Positions 43,029 through 52,517 are shown, counted from the stretch's first letter. The stretch: 52,523 nt of DNA from Oscillospiraceae bacterium (GCA_017519975.1 JAFWRM010000035.1:1-52523), one strand, 5' to 3'. The notes: generated from the sequence alone by a model not told the origin. Program-made: numbers and translations.

Positions 43029-44045
43029 TCAGCAGATAACGTCGTCCACGTCCATGGTGGCGTAGGCGTTCAGATCCTGTCCGGCGCGGACGCCGGCCAG
43101 ATACTCGTAATATCCCTGGCAGCCGATCATGGCGCCGTTGTCTCCGCACAGCTTCAGCGGAGGGGCGTACAGCCGTACGCCCGCCTTCCGGCAGGCTTTC
43201 TCAAAATCTTCCCTGACCCTCGCGTTCGCCGCGACGCCCCCCGCGATGGAGACCGTATCGTACCCCAGCGCCTTCACGGCGTCCATGGTACGCGGCACCA
43301 GCGTATCGCTCACCGCCTTCTGGAAGGAGGCGGCCAGACCGGACCGGTCGATCGTCTCTCCCTTCTGCTCGGCGTTATGCACCAGATTCACCACAGCCGT
43401 TTTCAGTCCGGAAAAGGACATGTCGTACGGATGCCCGTCGATGTGCCCCACGGGCAGGCGGTACGCGTTCTCATCCCCTCCTCGGGCCAGCTCCTGCATG
43501 GGCCTTCCCCCGGGGTACGGCAGGCCCAGCACACGGGCCGCCTTGTCGAAGCACTCGCCCGCCGCGTCGTCGTGCGAGCAGCCGAGGATGCGGATGTCCG
43601 TATATCCGCGCACGTCGGCGATGATGCTGTTGCCGCCGGATACGATCAGGGCACAGAAGGGCGGCTCCAGCTCCGGAAAGGCGATGTAGTTGGCCGCGAT
43701 GTGGCCGCGGATGTGGTGCACCGGGATCAGCGGTACATTCAGCGCCAGCGCCAGTCCCTTGGCAAAATTCAGACCGACGAGAAGGGCGCCGATCAGGCCC
43801 GGGGCGTACGTCACGGCCACGGCGTCGATGTCCTTCCGGGTGACGCCCGCGTGTTCCAGCGCCGCGTCCGCCAGCCGACTGACGGCCCGTATGTGGTTCC
43901 GCGAGGCGATCTCCGGCACCACGCCGCCGTACAGGGCGTGCAGATCCGCCTGAGAGAATATTTCGTCCGCCAGCACCTCTCTGCCATCCCGCGTGACGGC
44001 GACGGCCGTCTCGTCACAGGAGGACTCCACAGATAAAATGATCAT
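43029..44045 (-). CDS. tsaD: tRNA N6-adenosine threonylcarbamoyltransferase
   Basis: This 338-residue enzyme transfers the threonylcarbamoyl group to A37 of ANN-decoding tRNAs; it is universal and usually essential. VESSCDETAVAV opens the ASKHA fold, the metal histidines H111 and H115 are in VHHIRGH, and CGDNGAMIG closes the active site. It normally works with TsaB and TsaE, which often sit beside rimI and tsaD but are not in this window. The ATG overlaps the rimI stop (ATGA). Confidence 0.95.
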   Translation of the reverse strand: MIILSVESSCDETAVAVTRDGREVLADEIFSQADLHALYGGVVPEIASRNHIRAVSRLADAALEHAGVTRKDIDAVAVTYAPGLIGALLVGLNFAKGLALALNVPLIPVHHIRGHIAANYIAFPELEPPFCALIVSGGNSIIADVRGYTDIRILGCSHDDAAGECFDKAARVLGLPYPGGRPMQELARGGDENAYRLPVGHIDGHPYDMSFSGLKTAVVNLVHNAEQKGETIDRSGLAASFQKAVSDTLVPRTMDAVKALGYDTVSIAGGVAANARVREDFEKACRKAGVRLYAPPLKLCGDNGAMIGCQGYYEYLAGVRAGQDLNAYATMDVDDVIC

Positions 44046-44491
44046 TCCTTCAGCTCCTTACCGTAGAGCAGCGCATCCTCCACGGGGTCGACGTAATAAT
44101 TCCTGCGCGTTCCCAGCCGGCGCCAGCCGGCCTTCTCGTATAACCCGACGGCCGGGGCGTTGGAGGCGCGTACCTCGAGAAAGGCCTCGCCCATCCCCCT
44201 GCCTCCGGCCGCCGTTTCCGCCGAGCGCAGAAGCTCAAGGGCAACGCCGGCCCTTCTTTCCTCCGGACACACCGCGATCTGATACAGCTCCGCCTGATCT
44301 CCGGCCCGATGCATCATGCAGAAGCCGGCGAGCCTGCCTCCGCGCAGCGCGGCGAGCGTCAGCCCGTCCGGGTCGTTCATCTCTTCACTAAGGGAGCGCT
44401 CCGTCCACGGCGGACGGAAGCAGGCGCGCTCCAGCGTCAGAATGCCCGCAAGATCCTCCGGGCGGGCGGGCCGTATCTCCAGCTCCGTCAT
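44042..44491 (-). CDS. rimI: Ribosomal protein S18 alanine N-acetyltransferase
   Basis: This 149-residue GNAT acetyltransferase begins MTELEIRPARPEDLAGI. The acetyl-CoA loop is YQIAVCPEERRAGVALEL (Q/R-x-x-G-x-A variant), and the C-terminal RRNYYVDPVEDAL is typical of RimI. The start at 44491 overlaps the polA stop (ATGA); a longer start at 44518 would lie inside polA. It sits between polA and tsaD in one operon. Confidence 0.9.
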   Translation of the reverse strand: MTELEIRPARPEDLAGILTLERACFRPPWTERSLSEEMNDPDGLTLAALRGGRLAGFCMMHRAGDQAELYQIAVCPEERRAGVALELLRSAETAAGGRGMGEAFLEVRASNAPAVGLYEKAGWRRLGTRRNYYVDPVEDALLYGKELKE

Positions 44492-47112
44492 TTCGCGTCG
44501 TACCAGCTCTTTCCCCATTTGGCCTCCACCGGCAGCGGCACGGAAAGGTCGGCGGCGCCGGTCATCTCTTCAGCCAGGATCGCGGCCGTCCGCTCCGCCT
44601 CTTCCTCCGGGCACTCCACGATCAGTTCGTCGTGCACCTGCAGCAGGAGCCTGGCCTTCAGTCCGGACCTCTTCAGCGCGTCGCTCACACGGATCATGGC
44701 GATCTTCATCACGTCCGCCGCCGTGCCCTGGATGGGCATGTTCAGCGCCACGCGCTCGCCGAAGGCGCGCGTATTCCGGTCGTGGGACGCAAGCTCCGGC
44801 AGCGCCCGCCGCCGGCCGTACAGGCTGGAGACGTATCCGTCCTGCTTCGCCTGCTCCACGACCTTTTTCATGTACTCCCGCACGCCGCTGTACTTCTCCA
44901 GATAGCTTTCCATGTACGCCCTGGCCTCCGCCACGGACACGTGGATATCCTGCGCCAGGGAGAAGGCGGAGATCCCGTATACGATGCCGAAGTTCACCGC
45001 CTTGGCGTGGCTGCGTTGCTGCTTCGTGACCTGCTCCAGCGGGATGCCCAGCACCTGGCTGGCGGTCACTGCGTGGATGTCCTCACCGTCGATGAAGGCG
45101 CGGCGCATGGCCTCGTCCCCCGATATGTGCGCCAGCAGCCGCAGCTCGATCTGGCTGTAGTCGGCGTCCACCAGTACGTTGCCGGGGCCGGCGATGAACA
45201 TTTTGCGCAGTTCTCCGCCCAGCTCCGTACGCACGGGGATATTCTGCAGATTCGGCTCCACGGAGCTCAGCCGCCCCGTAGCGGTGACCGTCATCTGGAA
45301 TTTCGTGTGGATCCGCCCGTCCTCCGCGATCACCGCCGACAGGCCGTCGGCGTAGGTGCTTTTCAGCTTGGAATACTGCCGGTACTCCAGCACGGCGGGA
45401 ATGATGGGGTGCCTGTCGTACAGCTTTTCCAGCACGTCCGCACCGGTGCTGTAGCCCGTTTTTGTCTTCTTCGGCGGGGGCAGCAGCAGCTTGTCGAACA
45501 GGATGTGCCCCAGCTGCTTCGGGGAGTTGATGTTGAACTCCTCCCCGGCCATCCGATAGATATCCCGTTCCAGCTCGGAGATGCGTCCGGCCAGCAGTAC
45601 CCCGAAGCGCTTCAGCGCCTCCCGGTCGGCCAGGAAGCCCGCGTGCTCCATCTCCGCGAGCACGGCGCACAGCGGCATCTCCACCTCGCGCAGCAGGCGG
45701 TCCAGCCCGCTGTGCTCCAGCTGACGTTCCAGTTCGGGCGCCAGCTGATCGACGGCGGCCGCCTCCCGCCGCGCGCTTTCCCCCTCGTCCGGTCCGTCCA
45801 GCAGAGACAGCTGGCCGTCCGAAGCGGCGTCCAGCGTCAGGGGACGCCCCAGATACCGGCCGCACAGACCGTCCAAAGGATAGGCGCTGTCCGTAGGGGC
45901 CAGCAGATAGGCCGCCAGCGCGCAGTCGAACTCCCAGCCCTCCGCCTGCACGCCCTGCTCCAGCAGGCGCCGGTGCAGATCCTTGATCTCATAGCCCCGC
46001 TTTTTCACCGGGCTCTGGAACACCCGGCGCAGCGCTTCCGCATACCCCTGCGCTTCAGGCGCCAGGGTATAGCGGCTGTCCCCGGCGATCAGGCACAGCG
46101 TTCCCCCGTCGGACAGGGCGACGCTTACCGTTCCGGCCTCATAGGCCGCCTTCAGCATCCCGTCGATCCCGTCCGCGTCGGTCACGGCGCAATCGCGGTA
46201 CGTTTTTTCCTCCGCCCTGGTCTGGGCCACCACCTCCGCCGGCGGCTTCAGACCGAAGCGGTCCGTCAGCTTTGTAAACTCCAGCTTTCGGAACAGCTCG
46301 TAAAGCGCATCGTTGTCCGGCTCCCGCACCCGGTTCTCCTCCGGGTCGAAGGCGATCGGTGCGTCGCACCGGATCGTCGCCAGATCGTAGGACAGTTCCG
46401 CCGATTCCCGGCCGGCAGTGAGCTTTTTCCGTACGGCGTCCCGGATATCCGGCGAATCGATGGCGGCGTACACTCCCTTCAGGCTGCCGAACCGGTGCAG
46501 CAGATCCATGGCCGTTTTCTCACCCACGCCGGGCACGCCGGGGATGTTGTCCGAGGAATCCCCCATCAGGGCCTTCAGATCCACCATGAACGGAGGCGCG
46601 AAGCCGTACTCCTCCTCAAACCTCCGCTCGTCGTACAGCACCGTTTCCGTCTGACCCATGCGCGTTTTCACGTGGCGCACCGCCGTTGCCGGGCCGATCA
46701 GCTGAAAGCTGTCCTTATCTCCGGTCACGGCCACGCAGCTCCAGCCCGCGGCCGTGCACGCGCCGGCGATGGTGCCGATCAGGTCGTCGGCCTCCCATCC
46801 CGCCAGCTCGTAGCGGGGCACGTTCAGCGCGTCCAGCACCTGCTTCAGGATCGGCATCTGGGCCGCCAGTTCCTCGGGCATGGCCTTCCGCTGCGCCTTG
46901 TAGCCGTCGTATTTCAGATGGCGGAAGGTGGGCTCCTTCCGGTCGAAGGTCACGCACAGGGCGTCCGGCTTCTCATCGGCCAGCAGTTTCAGATAGATGT
47001 TCAGAAATCCGAACACCGCGTTGGTCGGCGTTCCGTCCCGGGTCGTCAGCGTGCGCACGCCGTAGAACGCCCGGTTCACCAGGCTGTTGCCGTCGATCAC
47101 CATCAGCTTCAT
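44488..47112 (-). CDS. polA: DNA polymerase I without an active proofreading site
   Basis: This 874-residue repair and gap-filling polymerase has a 5' nuclease domain (1-290: MVIDGNSLVNRAFYG, GWEADDLIGT, VTGDKDSFQL, MGDSSDNIPG). The middle 3'-5' exonuclease-like domain (about 300-465) reads TVSVALSDGG where the catalytic Asp-x-Glu should be, so proofreading is probably lost, as in many Bacillota. The polymerase domain has motif A (VLVDADYSQIELR), motif B (KAVNFGIVYG) and motif C (LLQVHDELIVE). GAGGAGGGAACGCG precedes the ATG. It follows cysS by 42 bases. Confidence 0.96.
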   Translation of the reverse strand: MKLMVIDGNSLVNRAFYGVRTLTTRDGTPTNAVFGFLNIYLKLLADEKPDALCVTFDRKEPTFRHLKYDGYKAQRKAMPEELAAQMPILKQVLDALNVPRYELAGWEADDLIGTIAGACTAAGWSCVAVTGDKDSFQLIGPATAVRHVKTRMGQTETVLYDERRFEEEYGFAPPFMVDLKALMGDSSDNIPGVPGVGEKTAMDLLHRFGSLKGVYAAIDSPDIRDAVRKKLTAGRESAELSYDLATIRCDAPIAFDPEENRVREPDNDALYELFRKLEFTKLTDRFGLKPPAEVVAQTRAEEKTYRDCAVTDADGIDGMLKAAYEAGTVSVALSDGGTLCLIAGDSRYTLAPEAQGYAEALRRVFQSPVKKRGYEIKDLHRRLLEQGVQAEGWEFDCALAAYLLAPTDSAYPLDGLCGRYLGRPLTLDAASDGQLSLLDGPDEGESARREAAAVDQLAPELERQLEHSGLDRLLREVEMPLCAVLAEMEHAGFLADREALKRFGVLLAGRISELERDIYRMAGEEFNINSPKQLGHILFDKLLLPPPKKTKTGYSTGADVLEKLYDRHPIIPAVLEYRQYSKLKSTYADGLSAVIAEDGRIHTKFQMTVTATGRLSSVEPNLQNIPVRTELGGELRKMFIAGPGNVLVDADYSQIELRLLAHISGDEAMRRAFIDGEDIHAVTASQVLGIPLEQVTKQQRSHAKAVNFGIVYGISAFSLAQDIHVSVAEARAYMESYLEKYSGVREYMKKVVEQAKQDGYVSSLYGRRRALPELASHDRNTRAFGERVALNMPIQGTAADVMKIAMIRVSDALKRSGLKARLLLQVHDELIVECPEEEAERTAAILAEEMTGAADLSVPLPVEAKWGKSWYDAK

Positions 47113-47154
47113 TCGCGTTCCCTCCTCACCGCCGGGCCGTACACCCGCGGAAAA

Positions 47155-48564
47155 TCAGATCTTCTTCCACTGCACGCCCTGCTTGGTATCCATGATGGCG
47201 ATGCCCATGTCCTTCAGCTCGTCGCGGATGCGGTCTGCCTCAGCGTAGTTCTTTTCCTTCTTCGCCTGGGCCCGGGCCTCGATCAGCGCCTCCACCTTCG
47301 CGGTAAGGTCCGCGTCGTCGTTCTCGGTGCCGTACACGATGCCGACCACGCCGTTGAGCTCTTCCAGCATCGCCAGCGCGGCCTGCGCCACGGCGCGGAC
47401 GGGCTTCCGATCCGCCGCGGTGATGGCGTTGGCCTCACGCACCAGTTCGAAGATCACGGCGATGGCGTCCGCCGTGTTGAAATCGTCCTCCATGGCCTCG
47501 ATGAACCTCTCCCGGTACCGGGGCAGGCTGTCGACAAAAGCCTGCTGTTCGGCCGTCCGGTCGCCCTCAGGGGCGTTTTTCGTCAGGAACCGCAGATTCT
47601 CCATGGCCGTCTCCACCCGCTCGTGGGCGGCTTTCGCCTGCATCAGGATCTCTCCCGAGTAGTTCAGCGGGCTGCGGTAGTGGCTCATCAGCATGAACAT
47701 GCGGATGGTGGGGTAGCCGTAGGCCTCCGCCGCCTCGCGCACGGTGAAGAAATTGCCCAGCGACTTGCTCATTTTCTTGTTATCGATGCTGATGAACCCG
47801 TTATGCACCCAGTAGCGCACGAATTCGCAGCCGTTGGCCGCCTCGCTCTGGGCGATCTCGTTCTCATGGTGCGGGAAAGTCAGATCCTGGCCGCCGCAGT
47901 GGATATCCAGCGTTTTTCCGAGATAGCGCATGCTCATGGCGCTGCACTCGATGTGCCAGCCGGGGCGCCCCCGGCCCCAGGGGGACTCCCAGTAAGGCTC
48001 GCCGGGCTTGGCAGCCTTCCACAGGGCGAAGTCCATGGGGTTCTCCTTCACGTCCGCCACGTCGATGCGGGCGCCGGCCTGCAGCTCCTCCAGCGGCTGG
48101 TGGGACAGCTTGCCGTAGTCCGCGAACTTCAGCGTGCGGTAGTACACGTCCCCGTTCACCTCGTAGGCGTAGCCCTTTTCGATGAGCGTGGATACGATAT
48201 CGATGATGCCCTGGATGTTGTCCGTGGCGCGGGGATGCACCGTGGCTTCCCGCACGCCCAGGCCGCGTGCGTCGGCGTAATACTCGGCGATGTACTTTTC
48301 CGCCACTTCAGCGCTGGAGATGCCCTCCTCGTTGGCGCGGTTGATGATCTTATCGTCCACGTCCGTGAAGTTCTGCACGAAGGTCACGTCGTACCCCCGG
48401 TATTCCAGATAGCGGCGCAGCACGTCGAACATGATGATGGGACGGGCGTTGCCCACGTGGATGTAGTTGTACACAGTGGGCCCGCAGGCGTACATCTTTA
48501 CCTTGCCCTCCTCCAGAGGCACGAACTCCTCCTTGCGCATGGTCATGGTGTTGAATAGTTTCAT
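47155..48564 (-). CDS. cysS: Cysteinyl-tRNA synthetase
   Basis: This 469-residue class I synthetase charges tRNA-Cys. [16 protein letters not shown] holds the zinc ligand C27 and the HIGH-like motif; [11 protein letters not shown] and [12 protein letters not shown] give the other zinc ligands; KMSKS is at 264-268. The C-terminal DALR-like region is present. It starts inside the cysE stop (ATGA overlap). The open frame continuing to 49275 is an artefact of that overlap. Expression is set by the cysteine T-box upstream of cysE. Confidence 0.96.
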   Translation of the reverse strand: MKLFNTMTMRKEEFVPLEEGKVKMYACGPTVYNYIHVGNARPIIMFDVLRRYLEYRGYDVTFVQNFTDVDDKIINRANEEGISSAEVAEKYIAEYYADARGLGVREATVHPRATDNIQGIIDIVSTLIEKGYAYEVNGDVYYRTLKFADYGKLSHQPLEELQAGARIDVADVKENPMDFALWKAAKPGEPYWESPWGRGRPGWHIECSAMSMRYLGKTLDIHCGGQDLTFPHHENEIAQSEAANGCEFVRYWVHNGFISIDNKKMSKSLGNFFTVREAAEAYGYPTIRMFMLMSHYRSPLNYSGEILMQAKAAHERVETAMENLRFLTKNAPEGDRTAEQQAFVDSLPRYRERFIEAMEDDFNTADAIAVIFELVREANAITAADRKPVRAVAQAALAMLEELNGVVGIVYGTENDDADLTAKVEALIEARAQAKKEKNYAEADRIRDELKDMGIAIMDTKQGVQWKKI

Positions 48565-49199
48565 TTCTGCATTTCCTCCATTGCTTTTTCCAGAAGACTC
48601 AGCTGCTCTTTCACAGCCGTCAGTTCGATCTTGACAGGGTCCAGAATGTGGATCTGGTCCACGTTGGACGTGTAGTCCACCCGCTCGCCGGCCACGCGCA
48701 CCACACGCGCCGGCACGCCCACGGCGGTGCTGTCCGGCGGTATCTCGCTGAGCACCACGGCGTTGGCCGCCACGCGGGCGTTGTCCCCCACGGTGAAGGG
48801 GCCCAGGATCTTGGCACCGCAGCCCACCATCACGTTGTTGCCCAGCGTGGGATGGCGCTTGCCCTTGTCCTTGCCGGTGCCGCCCAGGGTCACCCCCTGA
48901 TACAGGAGCACGTCGTCCCCGATGACCGTCGTCTCGCCGATCACGATGCCCATGCCGTGGTCGATCACCAGCCGCCGCCCGATGGTGGCGCCGGGATGGA
49001 TCTCGATGCCCGTGAAATGACGGCTCCACTGCGATACGCACCGGGCCAGGAACAGGAGCTTCCTCCGGTACAGCCAGTGAGCGACGCGGTGGTAGATTAC
49101 GGCGTGCAGTCCGGGGTACAGCAGAAAGATCTCCAGCGACGAGCGCGCCGCCGGGTCGCGGGCCTTGTACGCCCGTATGGTCTCTCCCAGTCGTGTCAT
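48561..49199 (-). CDS. cysE: Serine O-acetyltransferase
   Basis: This 212-residue enzyme makes O-acetylserine from serine and acetyl-CoA, the first step of cysteine synthesis. The left-handed beta-helix hexapeptides are plain ([37 protein letters not shown]), with the catalytic His in [12 protein letters not shown]. The start at 49199 ([10 protein letters not shown]) follows GGAGGTC; the longer frame reaches into the T-box terminator. It shares one leader with cysS, so cysteine synthesis and tRNA charging respond together. Confidence 0.94.
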   Translation of the reverse strand: MTRLGETIRAYKARDPAARSSLEIFLLYPGLHAVIYHRVAHWLYRRKLLFLARCVSQWSRHFTGIEIHPGATIGRRLVIDHGMGIVIGETTVIGDDVLLYQGVTLGGTGKDKGKRHPTLGNNVMVGCGAKILGPFTVGDNARVAANAVVLSEIPPDSTAVGVPARVVRVAGERVDYTSNVDQIHILDPVKIELTAVKEQLSLLEKAMEEMQK

Positions 49200-49216
49200 G
49201 TCCGACCTCCGTAACA

Positions 49217-49248
49217 AAAGATAAAGCCGCCTCTGTACAAGAGGCGGC
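49217..49248 (-). terminator. T-box regulated terminator before cysE
   Basis: The stem GCCGCCTCT / AGAGGCGGC (49240-49248 with 49226-49234) is followed on the minus strand by TTTATCTTTT. It competes with the T-box antiterminator. Confidence 0.88.
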
Positions 49249-49421
49249 AGTCGCGGTTCCACTCTTTTTTATCACTCGATGGCAGATAACGCCGCCAGGC
49301 GCGGGGCGTTGCCCCCGATGCTCCCGGGCGCACGTTCACGGAACCGCTGCAGGGGGCGCTTTCAGCCGGTGACGCCCGTTCTCTTTTGCCTCGTTTCTCC
49401 GCTACTCTTCCCGTTCATAGC
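49217..49421 (-). promoter_or_regulatory. Cysteine T-box leader controlling cysE-cysS
   Basis: The leader runs from about 49421 to the terminator. The conserved T-box AGTGGAACCGCGA is at 49251-49263. Its UGGA bulge would pair with the 3' end of a tRNA having U as discriminator base, which is the case for tRNA-Cys. In stem I, the segment GAACGUGCGCC offers UGC (49330-49332), a Cys codon, as the likely specifier. Uncharged tRNA-Cys would block the terminator and switch on the operon. The exact start and the specifier are inferred. Confidence 0.88.
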
Positions 49422-49427
49422 TTTGTC

Positions 49428-49456
49428 ATTCTATCATCCTCAGGCGGTCCCGTCAA
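49428..49456 (-). promoter_or_regulatory. Promoter of the T-box leader, inside the SRAP gene end
   Basis: The minus strand has TTGACG (49451-49456), a 17-base spacer and TAGAAT (49428-49433) preceded by TGA. The -35 and most of the spacer lie inside the last codons of the upstream SRAP gene. Confidence 0.7.
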
Positions 49457-50096
49457 GGGGTTCCGTCGGCCGGGGCCGGCGCTCCGCCCGCTCCGCGATC
49501 ACGTCCGTGCAGGCCATGGCGAGCAGGTCCTCCGGCTTCGTCCCCGGCCGGATCCAGGCGTCGAGACACCCCTCCGGCAGGATCAGAGGCATCCGGTCGT
49601 GGATCCTGCGCGCCTCTCCCTCCGCCTCCCTCGTCAGCACCACGAAGCAGGGCAGCCCGTCCTCGATGCGGTACAGGCCGCACAGCCAGCACACGGTCTG
49701 CCCCCGGGGCTGGAACATGTACCGGTCCCCCGGCTTCGTCTTTCCGTCCGCCAGGGGCAGATGCTCCCACTCGTAGTACCAGGAGGCCGGGATCATGCAC
49801 CGCCGGTTCTTCCACGGATCCCGGAAGGCCGGCAGCTCCGCCGCTGTCTCGCTGCGGGCGTTCACCACGGGCCGGTGGTTCGGGAACCGGAAGCCCCAGC
49901 GCATGGGATAGACCGCCCGGTCCCCGTTTCGGTCCGGCGCCACCACCGGCAGCACGTTGGATGGGCGCATCTCCCCGGCAGTGAGCACCGCGTCCCCCGC
50001 GCGGATGAACTTTCCCGTCAGCCGCGACCGGCGCAGCGCTTCCGTGATCCAGCGCAGTTCCTCCGTCTCCGGCTCCACGTAAAACCGCGTGCACAT
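49440..50096 (-). CDS. SRAP-domain protein (YedK/HMCES type)
   Basis: This 218-residue protein crosslinks to abasic sites in single-stranded DNA and so shields them. All four key residues are visible: Cys2 (exposed after Met removal), N79 in NARSETA, E109 in SWYYEW and H166 in IHDRMPLIL. GGAGGCG lies about eight bases before the ATG. It ends the leftward SOS-like cassette, which fits the family's classic link to the SOS response. Confidence 0.93.
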   Translation of the reverse strand: MCTRFYVEPETEELRWITEALRRSRLTGKFIRAGDAVLTAGEMRPSNVLPVVAPDRNGDRAVYPMRWGFRFPNHRPVVNARSETAAELPAFRDPWKNRRCMIPASWYYEWEHLPLADGKTKPGDRYMFQPRGQTVCWLCGLYRIEDGLPCFVVLTREAEGEARRIHDRMPLILPEGCLDAWIRPGTKPEDLLAMACTDVIAERAERRPRPTEPLDGTA

Positions 50097-50132
50097 GGCC
50101 GCGCCTCCTCTCCTCCGTTTTCATTCCGGCTG

Positions 50133-50378
50133 TCAGAAGCCGGTCTCTTCCTCCGTCCGCTCTCCCTCGCGCTCACATTCCGCCTTCTTCTCCAGGATGG
50201 CGGCGCTGAAGCCGCGCAGGGCGTCGAAGGGGGCGAAGATCTTCGCCCGGTGCCCCACGTCCATCCGCGGGTGCCGGACGGAAAAATCGTCGTATTTTTC
50301 GTGCCCCGGCCGGCCCTTCAGATAGACCTCCCGGTACCGGAAATCCTCCGGCATGGGCGCGTTATTCTTTCCTTCCAT
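50133..50378 (-). CDS. Small YolD-like protein beside the Y-family polymerase
   Basis: This 81-residue protein has the pattern YDDFSVRHPRM followed by HRAKIFAPFDALRGF, which resembles the short conserved core I recall from YolD-like proteins next to UmuC-type polymerases in Bacillota. It has a charged C-terminal helix and no signal or membrane segment. It lies 36 bases after the polymerase gene. In related systems YolD-like proteins partner with or modulate the polymerase; that role here is inference. Confidence 0.6.
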   Translation of the reverse strand: MEGKNNAPMPEDFRYREVYLKGRPGHEKYDDFSVRHPRMDVGHRAKIFAPFDALRGFSAAILEKKAECEREGERTEEETGF

Positions 50379-50414
50379 GCGTTCCTCCGCTTTCCGGCGG
50401 AAGCACCCGGCGGG

Positions 50415-51812
50415 TCAGGCCCGGTGTCCGCCGATCTGTCTGTTCCTCTCCAGCGCCGTGGCCCCCTCCAGCAGGTCCGTCCCGCGGAACAGGGCGTTGG
50501 GGCCGTACTTCCGGCGCACCTGCAGCATGGCGCCCTGCAGGCGCCGCTCCCGCTCCGCGGCCTCGTGGTCGACGAAGAGGCTCAGCTGCATCATGCCCGT
50601 GTCCTCCGTCACGTCGCCGGCGCACACGCCCAGCCGCCGGTACAGCAGCCGGTGGTCCGTCTTCTCGTCGAACTGCCTCACCATCGGCTCCAGGATCGCC
50701 GTCAGCCGGCTGGTCAGCGCCGGCAGACGCACCGTGCCGTTGCTGTGCCGGGGGTGCAGCCGCCCGTAAAAATCCAGCGCCAGGGGCCCGTCGTAATCCG
50801 GGCAGGCCTCCAGGCTCTTCCAGTCGTAGCTCAGCCACCAGGTGCAGGTCCGGGTGAGCAGGTTCTTCGCGAAAAGATCCGCGCACAGGCTCTCCACCAT
50901 CTCCCCGAAAACGAGCCGGGCCTCCTCGTACCGGTAGGGCCGGGGCAGCACCTGCCCGACGGACAGGCTGTGCTCCTCCGTGCGGTAGCTTTTGATGTCC
51001 TTCATCGTCACCGGCTCCGCGCCCCAGGCATGGTCGATCAGGATCTCAGCGTCGATGCCGAAGGTGCGGTAAAAGAACTCCTCGTCCCACTGGGAGCGCG
51101 CCGCGATGTCCCCCATGGTGAACAGGCCGGCCGCGTTCAGCCGCCGGCACTTGCCGATGCCGATCTGCCAGAAGTCCGTCAGCGGCCGGTGATCCCACAG
51201 CAGGAACTTGTACGCGTTCTCGTCCAGCTCCGCTACGCGCGCGCCGTATTCGTCCGCCGGCGCCTTCTTGGCCACGATGTCCATGGCCACCTTGGCCAGG
51301 TACAGATTCGTCCCGATCCCCGCCGTGGCCGTGATCCCGGTGGTGCGCAGCACGTCGCGGATCATCGTCATGGCCAGTTCCCGCGCCGGACTGGTGCCCG
51401 CGGCCGCCGCCTTCTCCCGGTAGGCGTACAGATAGTGGGTGACGTCGATGAAGCACTCGTCGATGGAGTATACGTGCACGTCCTCCGGCGATACGTAACG
51501 CAGATAGATGCCGAAGATCTGCGCGGAGATACGCTCATATTCCGCCATGCGGGGCGTGGCGATGATCCAGTCCAGCTTCGTGCGGTTCCGGGCCTCATAC
51601 TCCCGGATCTTTTCCCTGGCCTCGAACAGGCGCGGCCGCGAGGGCACGCCCTTGGCCTTCAGGGACGGAGACACCGCCAGGCAGATGGTCTTGTCCGACC
51701 GGGACGGGTCCGCCACCAGCAGATCGGCCTTCAGAGGATCCAGCCCCCGCTTCACGCACTCCACGGAGGCGTAGTAGGACTTCAGGTCGATGCACAGATA
51801 CGTCCGTTCCAT
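50415..51812 (-). CDS. Y-family translesion DNA polymerase, UmuC-like
   Basis: This 465-residue error-prone polymerase copies damaged DNA. The palm has LCIDLKSYYASVEC (D9) and VYSIDECFID (D118, E119), the three metal-binding acids. Helix-hairpin-helix residues lie around FWQIGIGKCRRLNAAGLFTMGDIA, followed by the little-finger domain. MQLSLF near residue 415 is a sliding-clamp binding motif. The insert-rich form and neighbours match the clostridial UmuC/ImpB class more than DinB. It starts nine bases after the LexA/UmuD-like gene. Confidence 0.92.
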   Translation of the reverse strand: MERTYLCIDLKSYYASVECVKRGLDPLKADLLVADPSRSDKTICLAVSPSLKAKGVPSRPRLFEAREKIREYEARNRTKLDWIIATPRMAEYERISAQIFGIYLRYVSPEDVHVYSIDECFIDVTHYLYAYREKAAAAGTSPARELAMTMIRDVLRTTGITATAGIGTNLYLAKVAMDIVAKKAPADEYGARVAELDENAYKFLLWDHRPLTDFWQIGIGKCRRLNAAGLFTMGDIAARSQWDEEFFYRTFGIDAEILIDHAWGAEPVTMKDIKSYRTEEHSLSVGQVLPRPYRYEEARLVFGEMVESLCADLFAKNLLTRTCTWWLSYDWKSLEACPDYDGPLALDFYGRLHPRHSNGTVRLPALTSRLTAILEPMVRQFDEKTDHRLLYRRLGVCAGDVTEDTGMMQLSLFVDHEAAERERRLQGAMLQVRRKYGPNALFRGTDLLEGATALERNRQIGGHRA

Positions 51813-51821
51813 GGCCGGGCC

Positions 51822-52517
51822 TCACAGATTCCGTATCACTTTCCGGGCCACGCCCTGCAGCACCAGCTCCCGCACCAGGATGCGCTGCCCCGGATAGACC
51901 TTTTCGTTGGCGTATTCCAGCACGGCGCGGCGCGTGGCCGGGTCCACCCCGCCGTAGCGCTTCAGCGTGTTCTCGCCGTCCTCGTTCAGGGCGACCACGA
52001 TGTCTCCGGGTTCGCAGTCCGTCACCCGGTCGATCAGCACCAGGTCGCCGTCGCTGATGCCGGCGTCCTCCATCGAATCGCCGGAGGCTCGCAGCAGATA
52101 GAACTTGCCGGTGCCGAACACGGCCTCCGGCAGGCTGACGTACATCTCCACCTGCTCTTCCTCCGCCTCCGGATCGCCGCAGTTGATGCTGCCCACCAGC
52201 GGGGCGGAAAAGTAGCCGGGTCGCGTCTTTTCCATCCGGGAAAGGCCGGAGATCCTGCCGTTTTCATAGCGCAGCATCCCCCGCCGGTCCATCTCCACCA
52301 GATAGTTGTAGGCGCAGGCGGCAGACACGCCGACCTCCGCCGCGATCTCCCGCGTGGTGGGCGTGCGGTGGTTCCTGCGGTAATAATCCCCGGCAAAGCG
52401 GCCGATCTTTTCCATCAGCCGCGGATAGATCGTCGCCGCGGAGACGGAGAGCACGAGCTGTCCCGGATAGAGCCCCGCCATCGCTTCCTGCAGCCGGCGG
52501 TGTGTTTTGTCGAGCAC
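51822..52517 (-). CDS. LexA/UmuD-like self-cleaving regulator, start near the window edge
   Basis: This protein combines a winged helix-turn-helix (about 35-95: RTPTTREIAAEVGVSAACAYN) with an S24 peptidase domain. The Ser-Lys pair is S148 (ASGDSM) and K186 (ENTLKRY). The cleavage site reads INCGDP, Cys113-Gly114, as in UmuD rather than the Ala-Gly of most LexA proteins. It should repress SOS genes until RecA filaments trigger self-cleavage, and heads the cassette with the polymerase. The start is uncertain: I give a GTG at 52517; internal ATGs at 52481 and 52415 are possible, and the frame stays open to the edge. Confidence 0.82.
   Translation of the reverse strand: MLDKTHRRLQEAMAGLYPGQLVLSVSAATIYPRLMEKIGRFAGDYYRRNHRTPTTREIAAEVGVSAACAYNYLVEMDRRGMLRYENGRISGLSRMEKTRPGYFSAPLVGSINCGDPEAEEEQVEMYVSLPEAVFGTGKFYLLRASGDSMEDAGISDGDLVLIDRVTDCEPGDIVVALNEDGENTLKRYGGVDPATRRAVLEYANEKVYPGQRILVRELVLQGVARKVIRNL

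Noticed and set aside
44632-48558. Plus-strand open frame of 1308 codons opposite polA and cysS
   Set aside because: A shadow of two strongly conserved genes; the His/Gln/Leu-rich product has no domain.
48565-49275. N-terminal extension of cysS to 49275
   Set aside because: It runs over cysE in another frame and into the T-box; the family start is at 48564.
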